Positions 25,411 through 34,870 of a stretch of 64,000 nt of DNA are shown in pieces (the first letter of the stretch is position 1; every line of letters begins with the position of its first letter). The notes under the pieces are model-generated. The model was not told the origin of the DNA, did no database searches, and was given only the letters and a program-made list of their open reading frames with translations. The DNA lies in contig DISZ01000007.1 of assembly GCA_002422085.1 (NCBI GenBank), forward strand, positions 1 to 64,000, in the 5' to 3' direction. Source of the stretch: Rhodobacteraceae bacterium UBA6197. GTDB taxonomy: Bacteria > Pseudomonadota > Alphaproteobacteria > Rhodobacterales > Rhodobacteraceae. The position numbers and the translations under genes were made by a program.

Positions 25411-26535
25411 CTAGTCGCCCTGCGCCTCGGCGCGGGACTTGCCCGCGACATCCTGCGCCAGCGTCGCGGCCATGAAGGCGTCAAGGTCGCCGTCCAGCAC
25501 GCCGCCGGTATCCGAGGTTTCATGCCCGGTGCGCAGGTCTTTGACCATCTGGTAGGGCTGCAATACATAGGACCGGATCTGGTTGCCCCAGCCGGCATCG
25601 CCCTTGCTTTCGTGCTGGGCATTGATCGCGGCGTTGCGCTTGTCCAGCTCCAACTGATACAGCCGCGATTTCAGCGCCGCCATACAGTTGGCGCGGTTCT
25701 GGTGCTGCGACTTTTCCGAGCTGGTCACGACGATATTGGTCGGCAGGTGGGTGATCCGCACCGCCGAGTCGGTGGTGTTGACGTGCTGCCCACCGGCCCC
25801 GGACGAGCGAAACGTATCAATCCGGATCTCGTTGTCGGGGATGGTGATTTCGATATTGTCATCGACCACCGGATAGACCCAGACCGACGAAAACGAGGTA
25901 TGCCGCCGCGCCGCACTGTCATAGGGCGAGATCCGCACCAGCCGGTGCACGCCGCTTTCCGATTTCAGCCAGCCATAGGCATTGGTGCCGCTGATCTTGT
26001 AGGCCGCCGACCTTATCCCCGCCTCATCGCCCGCGGTTTCGGCCAGAAGTTCGACCTTGTAGCCCTTTTTCTCGGCCCAGCGGACATACATCCGCGCCAA
26101 CATGCTGGCCCAGTCGCAGGACTCGGTGCCTCCGGCGCCGGCGTTAATTTCAAGGAAGGTGTCGTTGCCGTCGGCCTCGCCATCCAGCAGCGCCTCAAGT
26201 TCCTTGGCGGCGGCAAGGTCGCGCAGCGCCTTCAGCCCGGCCTCGGCTTCCGAGACGATCTCGGGATCGTCCTCCATTTCGCCCAGTTCGATCAGCTCGA
26301 CATTGTCGGTCAGATCGCGGTCGATCATTCGGTAAGTCTCGACCGCATCCATCAGCATCTGCCGTTCGCGCATCAGCTTTTGCGCGCGCGCCGGATCCGA
26401 CCACAGATCGCCATCCTCGATCATCGCGTTGAATTCCTCAAGCCGGTGCGGAGCGGTTTCCCAATTCATCCGCTGGCCCAGAAGCTTCAACGATTTCTTG
26501 ATCGCATCGACGGTGTTCTGCGTCTCAGAGCGCAT
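25411..26535 (-). CDS. prfB: Peptide chain release factor 2
   Basis: A 374-residue class I release factor that ends translation at UGA and UAA. The peptidyl-tRNA hydrolysis motif GGQ is at 248-250, and the codon-recognition tripeptide reads SPY (203-205) where E. coli has SPF. The frame is uninterrupted from the ATG at 26535, so the programmed +1 frameshift that controls RF2 in many bacteria is absent. GAGGAA precedes that ATG; an in-frame upstream ATG at 26595 has no such support. The 3' end abuts the tandem repeat array. Confidence 0.97.
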   Translation of the reverse strand: MRSETQNTVDAIKKSLKLLGQRMNWETAPHRLEEFNAMIEDGDLWSDPARAQKLMRERQMLMDAVETYRMIDRDLTDNVELIELGEMEDDPEIVSEAEAGLKALRDLAAAKELEALLDGEADGNDTFLEINAGAGGTESCDWASMLARMYVRWAEKKGYKVELLAETAGDEAGIRSAAYKISGTNAYGWLKSESGVHRLVRISPYDSAARRHTSFSSVWVYPVVDDNIEITIPDNEIRIDTFRSSGAGGQHVNTTDSAVRITHLPTNIVVTSSEKSQHQNRANCMAALKSRLYQLELDKRNAAINAQHESKGDAGWGNQIRSYVLQPYQMVKDLRTGHETSDTGGVLDGDLDAFMAATLAQDVAGKSRAEAQGD

Positions 26536-26631
26536 CTGCTGGTTCCTCATGGTCGCCTGGGGCGCACAGATAGCGGCTTGGGCGGCGGCGGGCAAGCGGG
26601 GGCGACGCCAATCCCCGGTTTCGCCCCTGCC

Positions 26632-29178
26632 TCAGTAAAGACCGCCGGAACTGAGCGTGCCGAAATCGGCTTTTTTCGGGATCACCTTCTGCTGCCCGCT
26701 CGAGGTGGTGATCGCCTTGCCGCCCTGATCGTCTTCGCCGATCGCGAACAGCGGCAGGTTCTGCCCCATGCCGAAGCCGCCATCGACCAGCGCGCCAAGA
26801 CCAAAGATCGGGTCTTCGCCATCGCGGAAATATTCGGCTACCGCGATCTCGCCCGTGGCGTCATCGGACATCCGTTCGCCGGTAAAGCGGTTGATCTTGA
26901 TGAAGTGCCCGCCGGGCGGCACCTTGAACTTGCCGCCGCCATATTCCTTGATCGCTTCGCGCATGAATTCCTGAAATACCGGGCCGCACATCGAGGCGCC
27001 ATAGGCATGCGCACCCAGCGGGCGGGGATTGTCATAGCCCATGTAGCAGCCCGCGACGATCTTGCTGGAATAGCCGATGAACCAGACGTCCTTGGCCTCG
27101 TTGGTGGTGCCGGTCTTGCCGGCGATCGGCACCGGCAGGCTGATGCCGCGCGCGGTGCCGCGCTGCACCACGCCCTCCATCATCGAGGTCAGCTGATAGG
27201 CGGTGATCGCATCCATCACCCTTTCGCGGTCCGAGGTGATGCGCGGTGCGACACCCGGATCGAGGCTGGCCAGCGTGCAGTCGGCGCAGGTGCGCTGGTC
27301 GTGGCGATAGACGGTGCGGCCCCAACGGTCCTGCACCCGGTCCACCAGCGTCGGTTCGACCCGCTCGCCGCCATTGGCGAACATCGCATAGGCGGCGACC
27401 ATCTGGAAAACGGTGGTTTCCTGACTGCCCAGCGCATTGGCCAGATAGGGTTTCATCGGGTTGTAGACGCCAAAGCGTTCGGCATAGGCGGCCACGGTCT
27501 CCATGCCGATTTCCTCGGCGATCCGCACCGTCATCAGGTTTCGCGACTGCTCGATCCCGGTGCGCAGCGGGGTCGGTCCGTAATACTTGTTGGACGAGTT
27601 CTTCGGCCGCCAGAGGCCCTGCGGCGTGTTCACCTCGATCGGCGCGTCGATGACGATGGTGGCGGGCGAAAAGCCGCTGTCGAGGGCGGCGGCATAGACG
27701 AAGGGCTTGAAGCTGGAGCCGGGCTGGCGCTGTGCTTGCGTCGCGCGGTTGAAGACCGAATCCTGATAGGAAAACCCGCCCTGCATGGCGATCACCCGGC
27801 CGGTGTTCACGTCCATCGCCATGAAGGCGCCCTGAATCGCCGGCACCTGACGCAGGGTCCAGCGGATGAAACTGCCGTCGTCGTCCTTGGTCATCGCCCG
27901 GACCAGCACCACATCGCCAAGGTCCAGCAGATCAGAGGCGCGTTTGGCCCTTGGGCCAAGCTTGCCGCCATCGAGGCGCTTGCGCGCCCAGGTGACATCC
28001 TCGGCCGGGATCCAATGGCCGTCGGCGTCTTCCGAGACGCCTTCGATACCGATGCGGGCGTCGCGTTCGCCCAGATCCAGCACCACGGCGGGCATCCAGC
28101 CCGCAATGTCGCGCGGAACATCGGTCTTGGCCAAGGCGCTGCGCCAGTCAGCCTCAGCGCCCAGTGCTTCGGCGGGCACGGCCTTGCCGGTGCCGCGCCA
28201 GATCCCCAGGCTGCGGTCATAGCTTTCCAGCGCGCGACGCAGCGCCAGCGCCGCCACCGATTGCATGTCGGGATTGATCGTGGCCCGGATCGCCAGACCA
28301 CCGCCGAAAAATTCCTCTTCGCCAAAGGATTTCGACAGTTGGCGGCGGATCTCGTCGGTGAAATAGTCGCGCGGCGGCAGCGCGTCGCGGAACGGGGCAT
28401 AGTCGCCGTTTTGCACCGTTTTCAACGGCAATTCGCGTTCCGACCGGTAAGTGGCCTCGGTAATATAGCCGTTTTGCCACATCTCGTTCAAAACGTAATT
28501 GCGTCGGCCCTCGGCGTCCTTGCGCTGACGCACCGGGTGCAGATCGCCGGGCTTTTTCGGCAGAGCGGCCAGATAGGCGGCCTCGCCAGAGGTCAGTTGC
28601 GACAGGGTCTTGTTGAAATAGGTCTGCGCGGCAGCGGCCACGCCATAGCTGTTCTGACCCAGGAAAATCTCGTTCAGGTAGAGTTCGAGGATCTTGTCCT
28701 TGCTCAGCGATTCCACCAGCCGGGTGGACAGGATCAGTTCCTTGATCTTGCGTTCGGCGGTGCGATCGGACGACAACAGCAGGTTCTTGGCGACCTGTTG
28801 CGGGATCGTCGAGGCCCCCCGGATCCGCCCGCCCGCCAGCGCATCGCGCGCCGCCGACAGCATGCTGCCCAGATCATAGCCCTTGTGGGTATAGAAATTC
28901 TTGTCCTCGGCCGAGATGAACGCCTGTTTCACCAGATCCGGAATTTCGTTGCCCGGCACATAAAGACGGCGTTCCTCGGCGAATTCGTCAATCAGGCGGC
29001 CTTCGCCGGAATAGACGCGGCTGATGGTCTTGGGGGTGTATTGCGCCAGTTGTTCGTGGCTGGGCAGGTTGCGCGAATACATCCAGAAGATCGCACCAAT
29101 GGTCAGCGCGGCAAAGAATGCCGCGGTCACGATCCAGGAAAACACGCCCCCGATGGAGGAAAGAACGAAACGGATCAA
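26632..29178 (-). CDS. mrcA: Penicillin-binding protein 1A (class A)
   Basis: An 848-residue bifunctional peptidoglycan synthase. It has an N-terminal membrane helix (residues 1-35), a glycosyltransferase domain with EDKNFYTHKG, and a transpeptidase domain with SSFKPF (SxxK), EQSRN (SxN) and KTGTTN. TTG at 29178 is chosen because GGGAG lies seven bases before it and the product then begins at the membrane anchor; the open frame continues upstream without family similarity. An OB-like insert precedes the transpeptidase. It sits between amiC and prfB on the same strand. Confidence 0.95.
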   Translation of the reverse strand: MIRFVLSSIGGVFSWIVTAAFFAALTIGAIFWMYSRNLPSHEQLAQYTPKTISRVYSGEGRLIDEFAEERRLYVPGNEIPDLVKQAFISAEDKNFYTHKGYDLGSMLSAARDALAGGRIRGASTIPQQVAKNLLLSSDRTAERKIKELILSTRLVESLSKDKILELYLNEIFLGQNSYGVAAAAQTYFNKTLSQLTSGEAAYLAALPKKPGDLHPVRQRKDAEGRRNYVLNEMWQNGYITEATYRSERELPLKTVQNGDYAPFRDALPPRDYFTDEIRRQLSKSFGEEEFFGGGLAIRATINPDMQSVAALALRRALESYDRSLGIWRGTGKAVPAEALGAEADWRSALAKTDVPRDIAGWMPAVVLDLGERDARIGIEGVSEDADGHWIPAEDVTWARKRLDGGKLGPRAKRASDLLDLGDVVLVRAMTKDDDGSFIRWTLRQVPAIQGAFMAMDVNTGRVIAMQGGFSYQDSVFNRATQAQRQPGSSFKPFVYAAALDSGFSPATIVIDAPIEVNTPQGLWRPKNSSNKYYGPTPLRTGIEQSRNLMTVRIAEEIGMETVAAYAERFGVYNPMKPYLANALGSQETTVFQMVAAYAMFANGGERVEPTLVDRVQDRWGRTVYRHDQRTCADCTLASLDPGVAPRITSDRERVMDAITAYQLTSMMEGVVQRGTARGISLPVPIAGKTGTTNEAKDVWFIGYSSKIVAGCYMGYDNPRPLGAHAYGASMCGPVFQEFMREAIKEYGGGKFKVPPGGHFIKINRFTGERMSDDATGEIAVAEYFRDGEDPIFGLGALVDGGFGMGQNLPLFAIGEDDQGGKAITTSSGQQKVIPKKADFGTLSSGGLY

Positions 29179-29303
29179 CGGAAACTCCCGAATGCCAGCC
29201 AAGGCCGATTGCGGCCTGCTATACAGGCACGGGCGGGTAGGGTCAAAACAACTTGGTGTCAGCTGCGCGAAGCCCCGCCGCCGGGGGCCGTGGCAGCGGC
29301 AGC

Positions 29304-29345
29304 GCCGCCTCCGGCGGGAGTATTTGCCGCCAAAAAGAAGCCGGG
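29304..29345 (+). repeat. Dispersed gene-end repeat, copy 4
   Basis: GCCTCCGGCGGGAGTATTT is followed by GCCGCC and AAAAAGAAGCCGG, 27-68 bases past the amidase stop when read on the amidase strand. It is a single copy, not an inverted pair. Confidence 0.7.
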
Positions 29346-29371
29346 GCGCGGGGTTTCCGGGGGCGCGAGGC

Positions 29372-30634
29372 TTATTGGCGCAGCAGCCGTGCCTCGGCGG
29401 CATCGGCACGGGCCCAGGCGAGAATCGCGGTGGTCAGCGCGTCGGCCATCCGGATGCGCCAGGCCGGGTCGTTGAGGCGGGTCCGATCGGGCGCCGAGGA
29501 CAGAAAGCCCAGTTCCAGCAGGATCGACGGGATATCGGGCGATTTCAGCACCGAAAAATCGGCGCTTTGCACCGGGTGTTTGTGCATTTTCAGCCCCTCG
29601 GTCTTGATCGACCCGGCCAGAACCTGAGCCAGCCGGACCGCACGGGGCTGCGTTTCGGCGCGGGCAAGATCCATCAGCACGCCGGCGACCTCGTCGTCAT
29701 GGCCTTCCAGATCGACGCCGGCCAGAAGGTCGGCGCGGTCGTGGCGCTCGGCGAGCTTGGCGGAGGCCGCGTCCGAGGCGGCATCGTCGAGCAGATAGAC
29801 GGTGGCGCCGGTGGCCTCGCCCTCGGCCAGGGCGTCCGCGTGCAGCGACAAAAGCAGATCCGCCCCCGCGACGCGGGCGACGGTGATCCGGGTTTCAAGC
29901 GGCACGAAGACGTCTTCCTCGCGGGTCAGAAGCACACGGATGCCGGCGCGGGTCAGGTGATCCTTGAGCTCGCGCGCGAAGGTCAGCGTCAGCGTCGCTT
30001 CCGACATCGCCTCGGTTTCGGCGCCCGGATCAAGGCCGCCATGGCCGGGGTCGAGCACGACCAGAAGCGGCGCCTCGCCGGTTTGGCGACGGTGCGGCGG
30101 GTCGGTGGCGGCGGGTTGCGGCAGATCCCAAAGCGCCGAGTGCGGCACCCCGGTGTGCGCGACAAAATCGCCGGCGGACACCGGCTTGAGGTGGATTTCG
30201 AGGGTGGTCGAGCCGGTGATGAGGGAGTCGGTGGTCGCGGGGTCGTTGGTGCGTTCCTCGGCAAAGAGCACCTCCTGAGGGCCGTCAAGCTGGGCTACGA
30301 GGCGCGACCAGCCGGGGCGAAACGGTCCCCAGCGCAAATCGGCAATGCCCGGCGCCCCCAGCAGGCTGTCAGGCGCGGTGCCGGTGAAATCGACCACGCG
30401 GAAATCCAGCACCAGCCGCGGCGGGCTGTCGAGCAGGTAAAGCCGATAGGGCACCGGCTGGCTGAGGCCGAGGCGGATCAGCGTGCCCTCGCCCTCGGCG
30501 CGGATCGCGCTGCGGGCGGGCTCGAACCGCGCCAGCGCCGACAGGTCGGGCCCGGCGTCTTGCGCCGGGGCGGCGACCGCACCGGCCAGCATCAGCGCGC
30601 CAATGGCGAGAAATCGTTGCAGAAGTTGCGTCAT
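29372..30634 (-). CDS. amiC: N-acetylmuramoyl-L-alanine amidase (AmiC type)
   Basis: A 420-residue periplasmic zinc amidase that cuts the bond between MurNAc and the stem peptide at division. A signal peptide covers residues 1-25 (QLLQRFLAIGALMLAGAVAAPA). An AMIN domain follows to about residue 140, then Amidase_3 with LDPGHGGLDPGAE, SLHADAL and ILLELGFLSS, which carry the zinc ligands and catalytic Glu. AAAGAGG precedes the ATG at 30634. It is upstream of mrcA on the same strand, so cell-wall genes cluster here. Confidence 0.93.
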   Translation of the reverse strand: MTQLLQRFLAIGALMLAGAVAAPAQDAGPDLSALARFEPARSAIRAEGEGTLIRLGLSQPVPYRLYLLDSPPRLVLDFRVVDFTGTAPDSLLGAPGIADLRWGPFRPGWSRLVAQLDGPQEVLFAEERTNDPATTDSLITGSTTLEIHLKPVSAGDFVAHTGVPHSALWDLPQPAATDPPHRRQTGEAPLLVVLDPGHGGLDPGAETEAMSEATLTLTFARELKDHLTRAGIRVLLTREEDVFVPLETRITVARVAGADLLLSLHADALAEGEATGATVYLLDDAASDAASAKLAERHDRADLLAGVDLEGHDDEVAGVLMDLARAETQPRAVRLAQVLAGSIKTEGLKMHKHPVQSADFSVLKSPDIPSILLELGFLSSAPDRTRLNDPAWRIRMADALTTAILAWARADAAEARLLRQ

Positions 30635-30696
30635 GCCCGGCCTCTTTTTGGCCACTATAGGGGCTGACGCGGCGGCTGGAAACCGGGATCCGCGCC

Positions 30697-31840
30697 TCAG
30701 GCCCTTGTGGCCATGTAGGCGGTCAGCCGGGCAAGGCCTTCCTGGATGTCGGCGGTGGCGCGGGCATAGGAAAACCGCAGCGTCCGATGCCCGCGCGCGG
30801 GGTCGAAATCAAGCCCCGGCGTGACCGCGACCCCGGCCCCGGCCAGGATCTCGGCGGCGAAGGCGCGCGCATCCGGGGCGAGATGCGCGATATCGGCATA
30901 GATGTAGAAGGCGCCATCGGGGGGGGGCAATTTCGGTAAACCCGGCCTTGGGCAGCCCGTCCAGCATCAGCTGGCGATTTTCGGCATAGACGGCGCGGTT
31001 CGCCTCGAGCTCGTCGATACAGTCCAGCGCGGCGAGAGCGGCGATCTGGCTGGCGTGCGGCGGGCAGATGAACATGTTCTGCGCCAGGCGTTCAACGGTG
31101 CGGATATGGCCTTCGGGGACCACCATCCAGCCGACGCGCCAGCCGGTCATGCTGAAATACTTGGAAAAGGAGTTGATGACATAAAGATCGTCGGAAATCT
31201 CGAGCGCCGAGACCGCGCGGGCCTCGTAATGCAGCCCATGATAGATTTCGTCCGACACAAAGCTGATGGCGCGCGTCTGGGCGGCATGGATCAGCTCGGC
31301 CAGCGGCTGACGACCCAGCATCGTGCCCGAGGGGTTGCCGGGGCTGGCCACGATCAGCCCGGCCACGTCGTCGGGAATATCCTGCGCGCGCGGCTGGTAG
31401 CGGTCTTGCGGGCGGGTTGCGATGCCGACCGGGGTCAGGCTCAGGGCGCGCAGGATCTGCCGATACGAAGGGTAGCCCGGTTCGCCCAGCGCAACCCGGT
31501 CGTCGGCGTCAAACAGCGCCGCAAAAGCCAGCAGGAAGGCCCCCGACGACCCCGAGGTCACGATCACCCGCGCCGGGTCCAGATCCAGCCCATACCAGCG
31601 CTGGTAAAGCGCCGCGATGCCCTGCCGCAGCGCCGGCAGGCCCAGCGCCACCGTGTAGCCCAGCGCGTCGCGTTCCAGTGCGGCGGCAAGGGCGGCGCGG
31701 GCGGCGGCGGGGGCCGGGGTCGAGGGCTGACCCACCTCCATATGGATGATGTGGCGGCCAGCGGCCTCGGCGGCGCGGGCGGCCTCCATCACATCCATCA
31801 CAATGAAGGGATCAACCTGTCCACGGCTTGAGAAACGCAT
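30697..31840 (-). pseudogene. PLP aminotransferase (class I/II), frameshifted at a nine-G tract
   Basis: The first part (31840 to about 30920) encodes a fold-type I aminotransferase: HMEVGQPSTPAP, ASPGNPSGTM, SDEIYHGL and the PLP lysine in SFSKYFSMTGWRVGW. At 30919-30927 there are nine G on the plus strand. Eight would join GFTEIAPP to DGAFYIYADI and continue to the stop at 30697, giving about 380 residues. As written the frame is lost and the first part ends at 30809. It could be a true mutation, phase variation or a sequencing error. Start at 31840 follows GAGGG. Confidence 0.8.
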
Positions 31841-32040
31841 CCGACCCTCGCTATGCTCTGGCATTGCGGTATGCCCGGCCTGTTTCACCAAGGCAAGCCG
31901 GTCGGGCCGGGATCAATGGCCGCAGGGGCGGCGCCACCCCGCGCTTGCCATCCCGACCCTTTGCCGCGATGTTGTGGCGCGAAAACGGCCCCGTGAACGG
32001 GCCAGACATGGCCGATGGCCCCTGACCCGAGGACGACCCG

Positions 32041-32805
32041 ATGACCCGCACCCCCTTTGCCGCCTTGGCCCTTTCGACTGCGCTGATGGCCACGACGTTT
32101 CTGGCCAGCCCCGCCGCCGCCTTCGATCCCGCCGCCATGTCCGAAACCGATCAGGCCGCCTTCGGTCGGGCGGTGCGCGACTATCTGATGGCCAATCCCG
32201 AGGTTCTGGTCGAGGCGATCGGTGTGCTTGAACAGCGCCAGCAGGCCGCCGAGGCCGATAACGACAAGGTTCTGGTGCAAACCAATTCGGAAGATATCTT
32301 CACGGACACGCATTCCTGGGTCGGCGGCAACCCCGAGGGCGACATCACCGTGGTCGAGTTTCTCGACTACCGCTGCACCTATTGCCGCAAGGCCAATTCC
32401 GAGGTCGATACGCTGATCGAGACCGATGGCAATATCCGCTTCATCATCAAGGAGTACCCGATCCTGGGCGAACAGTCGGAACTGTCGTCGCGCTTTGCGA
32501 TCGCGGTCAAGCAGCTTGCCGGCGAAGAGGCCTACAAGACCGCCCATGACGCGCTGATCGCATTTCGCGGGGATATCTCGCTGGAAAGTCTCAGCCGACT
32601 TGCCGAAGACCTGGGTCAGGAACCCGCACCGCTGTTGCAGCGGATGAACGAAGACTCGGTTACCGACGTGCTGCGTGCCAACCGGCAACTGGGTGACAGG
32701 ATGCGGATTTCGGGCACTCCGGCCTTTGTGATGGGCACCCAGTTGCTGCGCGGATACCTGCCGGTCGACGGGCTGCGCCAGATCGTCGCAGAAGAACGCG
32801 GCTAG
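32041..32805 (+). CDS. DsbA-family periplasmic thioredoxin-fold protein
   Basis: A 254-residue exported protein. The signal peptide ends near AAA-F at residue 27. A helical N-terminal segment (28-90) resembles the dimer arm of Com1/DsbG-like members, and the thioredoxin fold begins ITVVEFLDYRCTYC with active-site Cys112 and Cys115. GTPAF is the cis-proline loop. It probably forms or isomerises disulfides in secreted proteins. GAGGA precedes the ATG. It is divergent from the aminotransferase. Confidence 0.92.
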   Translation: MTRTPFAALALSTALMATTFLASPAAAFDPAAMSETDQAAFGRAVRDYLMANPEVLVEAIGVLEQRQQAAEADNDKVLVQTNSEDIFTDTHSWVGGNPEGDITVVEFLDYRCTYCRKANSEVDTLIETDGNIRFIIKEYPILGEQSELSSRFAIAVKQLAGEEAYKTAHDALIAFRGDISLESLSRLAEDLGQEPAPLLQRMNEDSVTDVLRANRQLGDRMRISGTPAFVMGTQLLRGYLPVDGLRQIVAEERG

Positions 32806-32954
32806 GGATCGGGGGGCGATCGGGGCTGCGGCCCCGGTTGCTTGTGCCCACATGTGGTGCGGGTCGGCAACGTCCCTGCCCCGCTGCCGACGCCGACGCA
32901 AGCGCAAATCCTCTTAGCGGTCAGCCATCAGCCATCAGTCTGCCGGCGCAATCG

Positions 32955-33165
32955 CCTGCCGCCCAGTGCAACCGTTCGGCTCAGCCACCCGCCTGCCCAT
33001 GCAACGGTCCGCCGCCTGCCTGGCCGGCGCAACGGCATGGACATCGCCGCAATCCATCGGCCTGCTGGCACAGCCACCCACCGTCCCGCGCAACGGTCCG
33101 GCGCATCGCCGGCGACCGTCCCGCGCAACGGCCCGCGTATCGCCGGCGACCGAGCGCCGTCCCGG
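32955..33165. repeat. Degenerate ~35-bp direct repeats between the dsbA-like gene and the 2-oxoacid oxidoreductase operon
   Basis: Two adjacent units, 33081-33115 and 33116-33149, match closely (CCGTCCCGCGCAACGG, then C/T CCG, then ATCGCCGGCGA). Looser copies of the GCAACGGTCCG core occur at about 32967, 33000 and 33027. This fills most of the 369-base gap between convergent genes, where I see no gene. Confidence 0.7.
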
Positions 33166-33174
33166 CGCGGTCGA

Positions 33175-34869
33175 TCACAGGGTTTCGGGCAGCATCTGAA
33201 TATAGCCGGTCGGGCATTCCTGGGCGCAAAGACCACAGCCTTTGCAATAGTCCAGATCAAAGACATAGTGCGATCCGTCGCGGGCCAGCTCTGCCGTCTT
33301 GATGACGGCATTGTCGGGGCAGAAGGTCCAGCAATTGTCGCAGGCCAGACAATTGCCGCACGACAGGCAGCGCGCCGCCTCGGCCATGGCGGCGGCCGTG
33401 CCGATATCGCCTTCGATTTCGGTCTCGAAACCACGCTCGGCCACCGGCAGGACCGGCACAAGGGTGCGGCGCGACGGCGGGTAATAGACCGGATTGAGGG
33501 CACTGGCCGGGATCGTGGGCCGCTCGGCCAGAGGCGGCGCTCCGGTGCCGGCGATCATCGCCGCGGCGGCCATCGCGGCGCGGCGGCCATCGCCGATCGC
33601 CTGCGCCACCGTGCCACGGTCGCCCCGCGCATCGCCGACCGCAAAGACGCCGTCCTGTGGCAGCCGGCCCCAGATGTCCTCCGGGGCGAGATAGCCGCCC
33701 TGTATCACCGCCTCGAGCCCCTCGGGCGACACCCGCTCGCCGACGCAGGGAATCACCAGATCGACCGGCAGCACCCGTTCGGTGCCACCAAAGCTGACGC
33801 GCTCGCTGTGGCCATCCTTGCCGGTGAACTTGCGCAGGCTGACAATTTCGACCCCGGTGACCTTGCTGCCTTTCATGATGAGCCGGTTGATGCTGGCGTG
33901 GGGAATGATTTCGATGCCTTCCTCGAGCGCTTCTTCCAACTCGCGCGGGACCACGTTGATCCGGTCAGAGGGGTCGGTATCGGGGCCGGGCAGACCCGAG
34001 GCGGTGACCAGCGTCACCTGCGCCGCCCCTGCCCGCTTCATCAGCCGGCACAGGTCCATCGCGGTATTGCCGCCGCCATGAACCACCACCCGGTCACCGG
34101 GCGGAAACGCGCCCACATCCATGAACTTGCGCAACAGCGCAAGGCCCTCGTGCAGATCGGTGGGCACCGCGCCGCGCACCGACCATTCCTTGCCCTCCTG
34201 ACAGCCGGGGCCCAAAAGCACCGCGGCATGGCTGGCGCGCAACCCCTCTAGCGTCACATCGCGCCCCAGACGTGCGCGCAGGTTCAGCGTGATGCCGGGC
34301 AGCGCCAGAAGCCGCGCCAATTCGGCGTCGAGCACATCGCGCGGCAAACGGGTCGCCGGTATCCCTGATCGCAACAGCCCGCCCGCCTCGGGCAGAGCTT
34401 CAAAGATCTCGGCGCGCAGGCCCTGCCGAAGGCAGTGATACGCCGCCGACAGCCCGGCCGGACCGGCGCCGACAATCGCCACCACCGGCGCATCTACGGC
34501 AGGCGGCGCGACCGGATAGGCCCAGCCCTGGGCTACCGCCTGATCGCCGAGCCAGCGTTCGACGTTGTGAATCGCCAGCGCGCCCTCCAGCGCGGCCCGG
34601 TTGCAGGCGGTTTCGCAGGGATGCGGGCAGACCCGGCCGGTGATCGCCGGCAGCGGATTGGCCGAAACGAGTTCGCACCACGCGCCCTTCGGGTCATGCT
34701 GTTGCAGCAGCGCAAACCACGCCTGCTGGTCTTCGCCCGCCGGGCAGGCCGCGTGGCAGGGTGCCGCCGCATGGACATGCGCCGGCATGTCGGTGGACCG
34801 CCAGTTGCCGGTCTTGAAATCCAGCGACGTTCCGGCATCGGCGTAGGCGCCTCGGGTCAGAACCGCCAT
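33175..34869 (-). CDS. GltD-like FAD/NAD(P) oxidoreductase fused to a 2x[4Fe-4S] ferredoxin domain
   Basis: A 564-residue fusion. Residues 30-115 hold an N-terminal Fe-S region (Cys38, 42, 81, 85, 89) as in glutamate synthase small subunits. FAD-binding VGAGPAGLSAAYHC starts near 133, and VVHGGGNTAMDLCR is the pyridine-nucleotide site. The last 65 residues carry ten cysteines in two ferredoxin motifs (from Cys501 and from Cys542). It probably takes electrons from the adjoining oxidoreductase to NAD(P), or the reverse. GGGAGGG inside the end of the beta gene precedes its ATG. NADP versus NAD cannot be told from the sequence. Confidence 0.88.
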   Translation of the reverse strand: MAVLTRGAYADAGTSLDFKTGNWRSTDMPAHVHAAAPCHAACPAGEDQQAWFALLQQHDPKGAWCELVSANPLPAITGRVCPHPCETACNRAALEGALAIHNVERWLGDQAVAQGWAYPVAPPAVDAPVVAIVGAGPAGLSAAYHCLRQGLRAEIFEALPEAGGLLRSGIPATRLPRDVLDAELARLLALPGITLNLRARLGRDVTLEGLRASHAAVLLGPGCQEGKEWSVRGAVPTDLHEGLALLRKFMDVGAFPPGDRVVVHGGGNTAMDLCRLMKRAGAAQVTLVTASGLPGPDTDPSDRINVVPRELEEALEEGIEIIPHASINRLIMKGSKVTGVEIVSLRKFTGKDGHSERVSFGGTERVLPVDLVIPCVGERVSPEGLEAVIQGGYLAPEDIWGRLPQDGVFAVGDARGDRGTVAQAIGDGRRAAMAAAAMIAGTGAPPLAERPTIPASALNPVYYPPSRRTLVPVLPVAERGFETEIEGDIGTAAAMAEAARCLSCGNCLACDNCWTFCPDNAVIKTAELARDGSHYVFDLDYCKGCGLCAQECPTGYIQMLPETL

Positions 34870-34870
34870 G

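Noticed and set aside
25411..26535. Programmed +1 frameshift in prfB.
   Set aside because: The frame is continuous from the chosen ATG and no in-frame early UGA is present.
25522..29475. A plus-strand open frame of more than 1300 codons.
   Set aside because: It is antisense to prfB, mrcA and part of amiC, which have clear family motifs. It is a GC-bias shadow.
32838..34251. Long plus-strand frames opposite the GltD-like gene.
   Set aside because: They run antisense to a gene with clear FAD, nucleotide and ferredoxin motifs.
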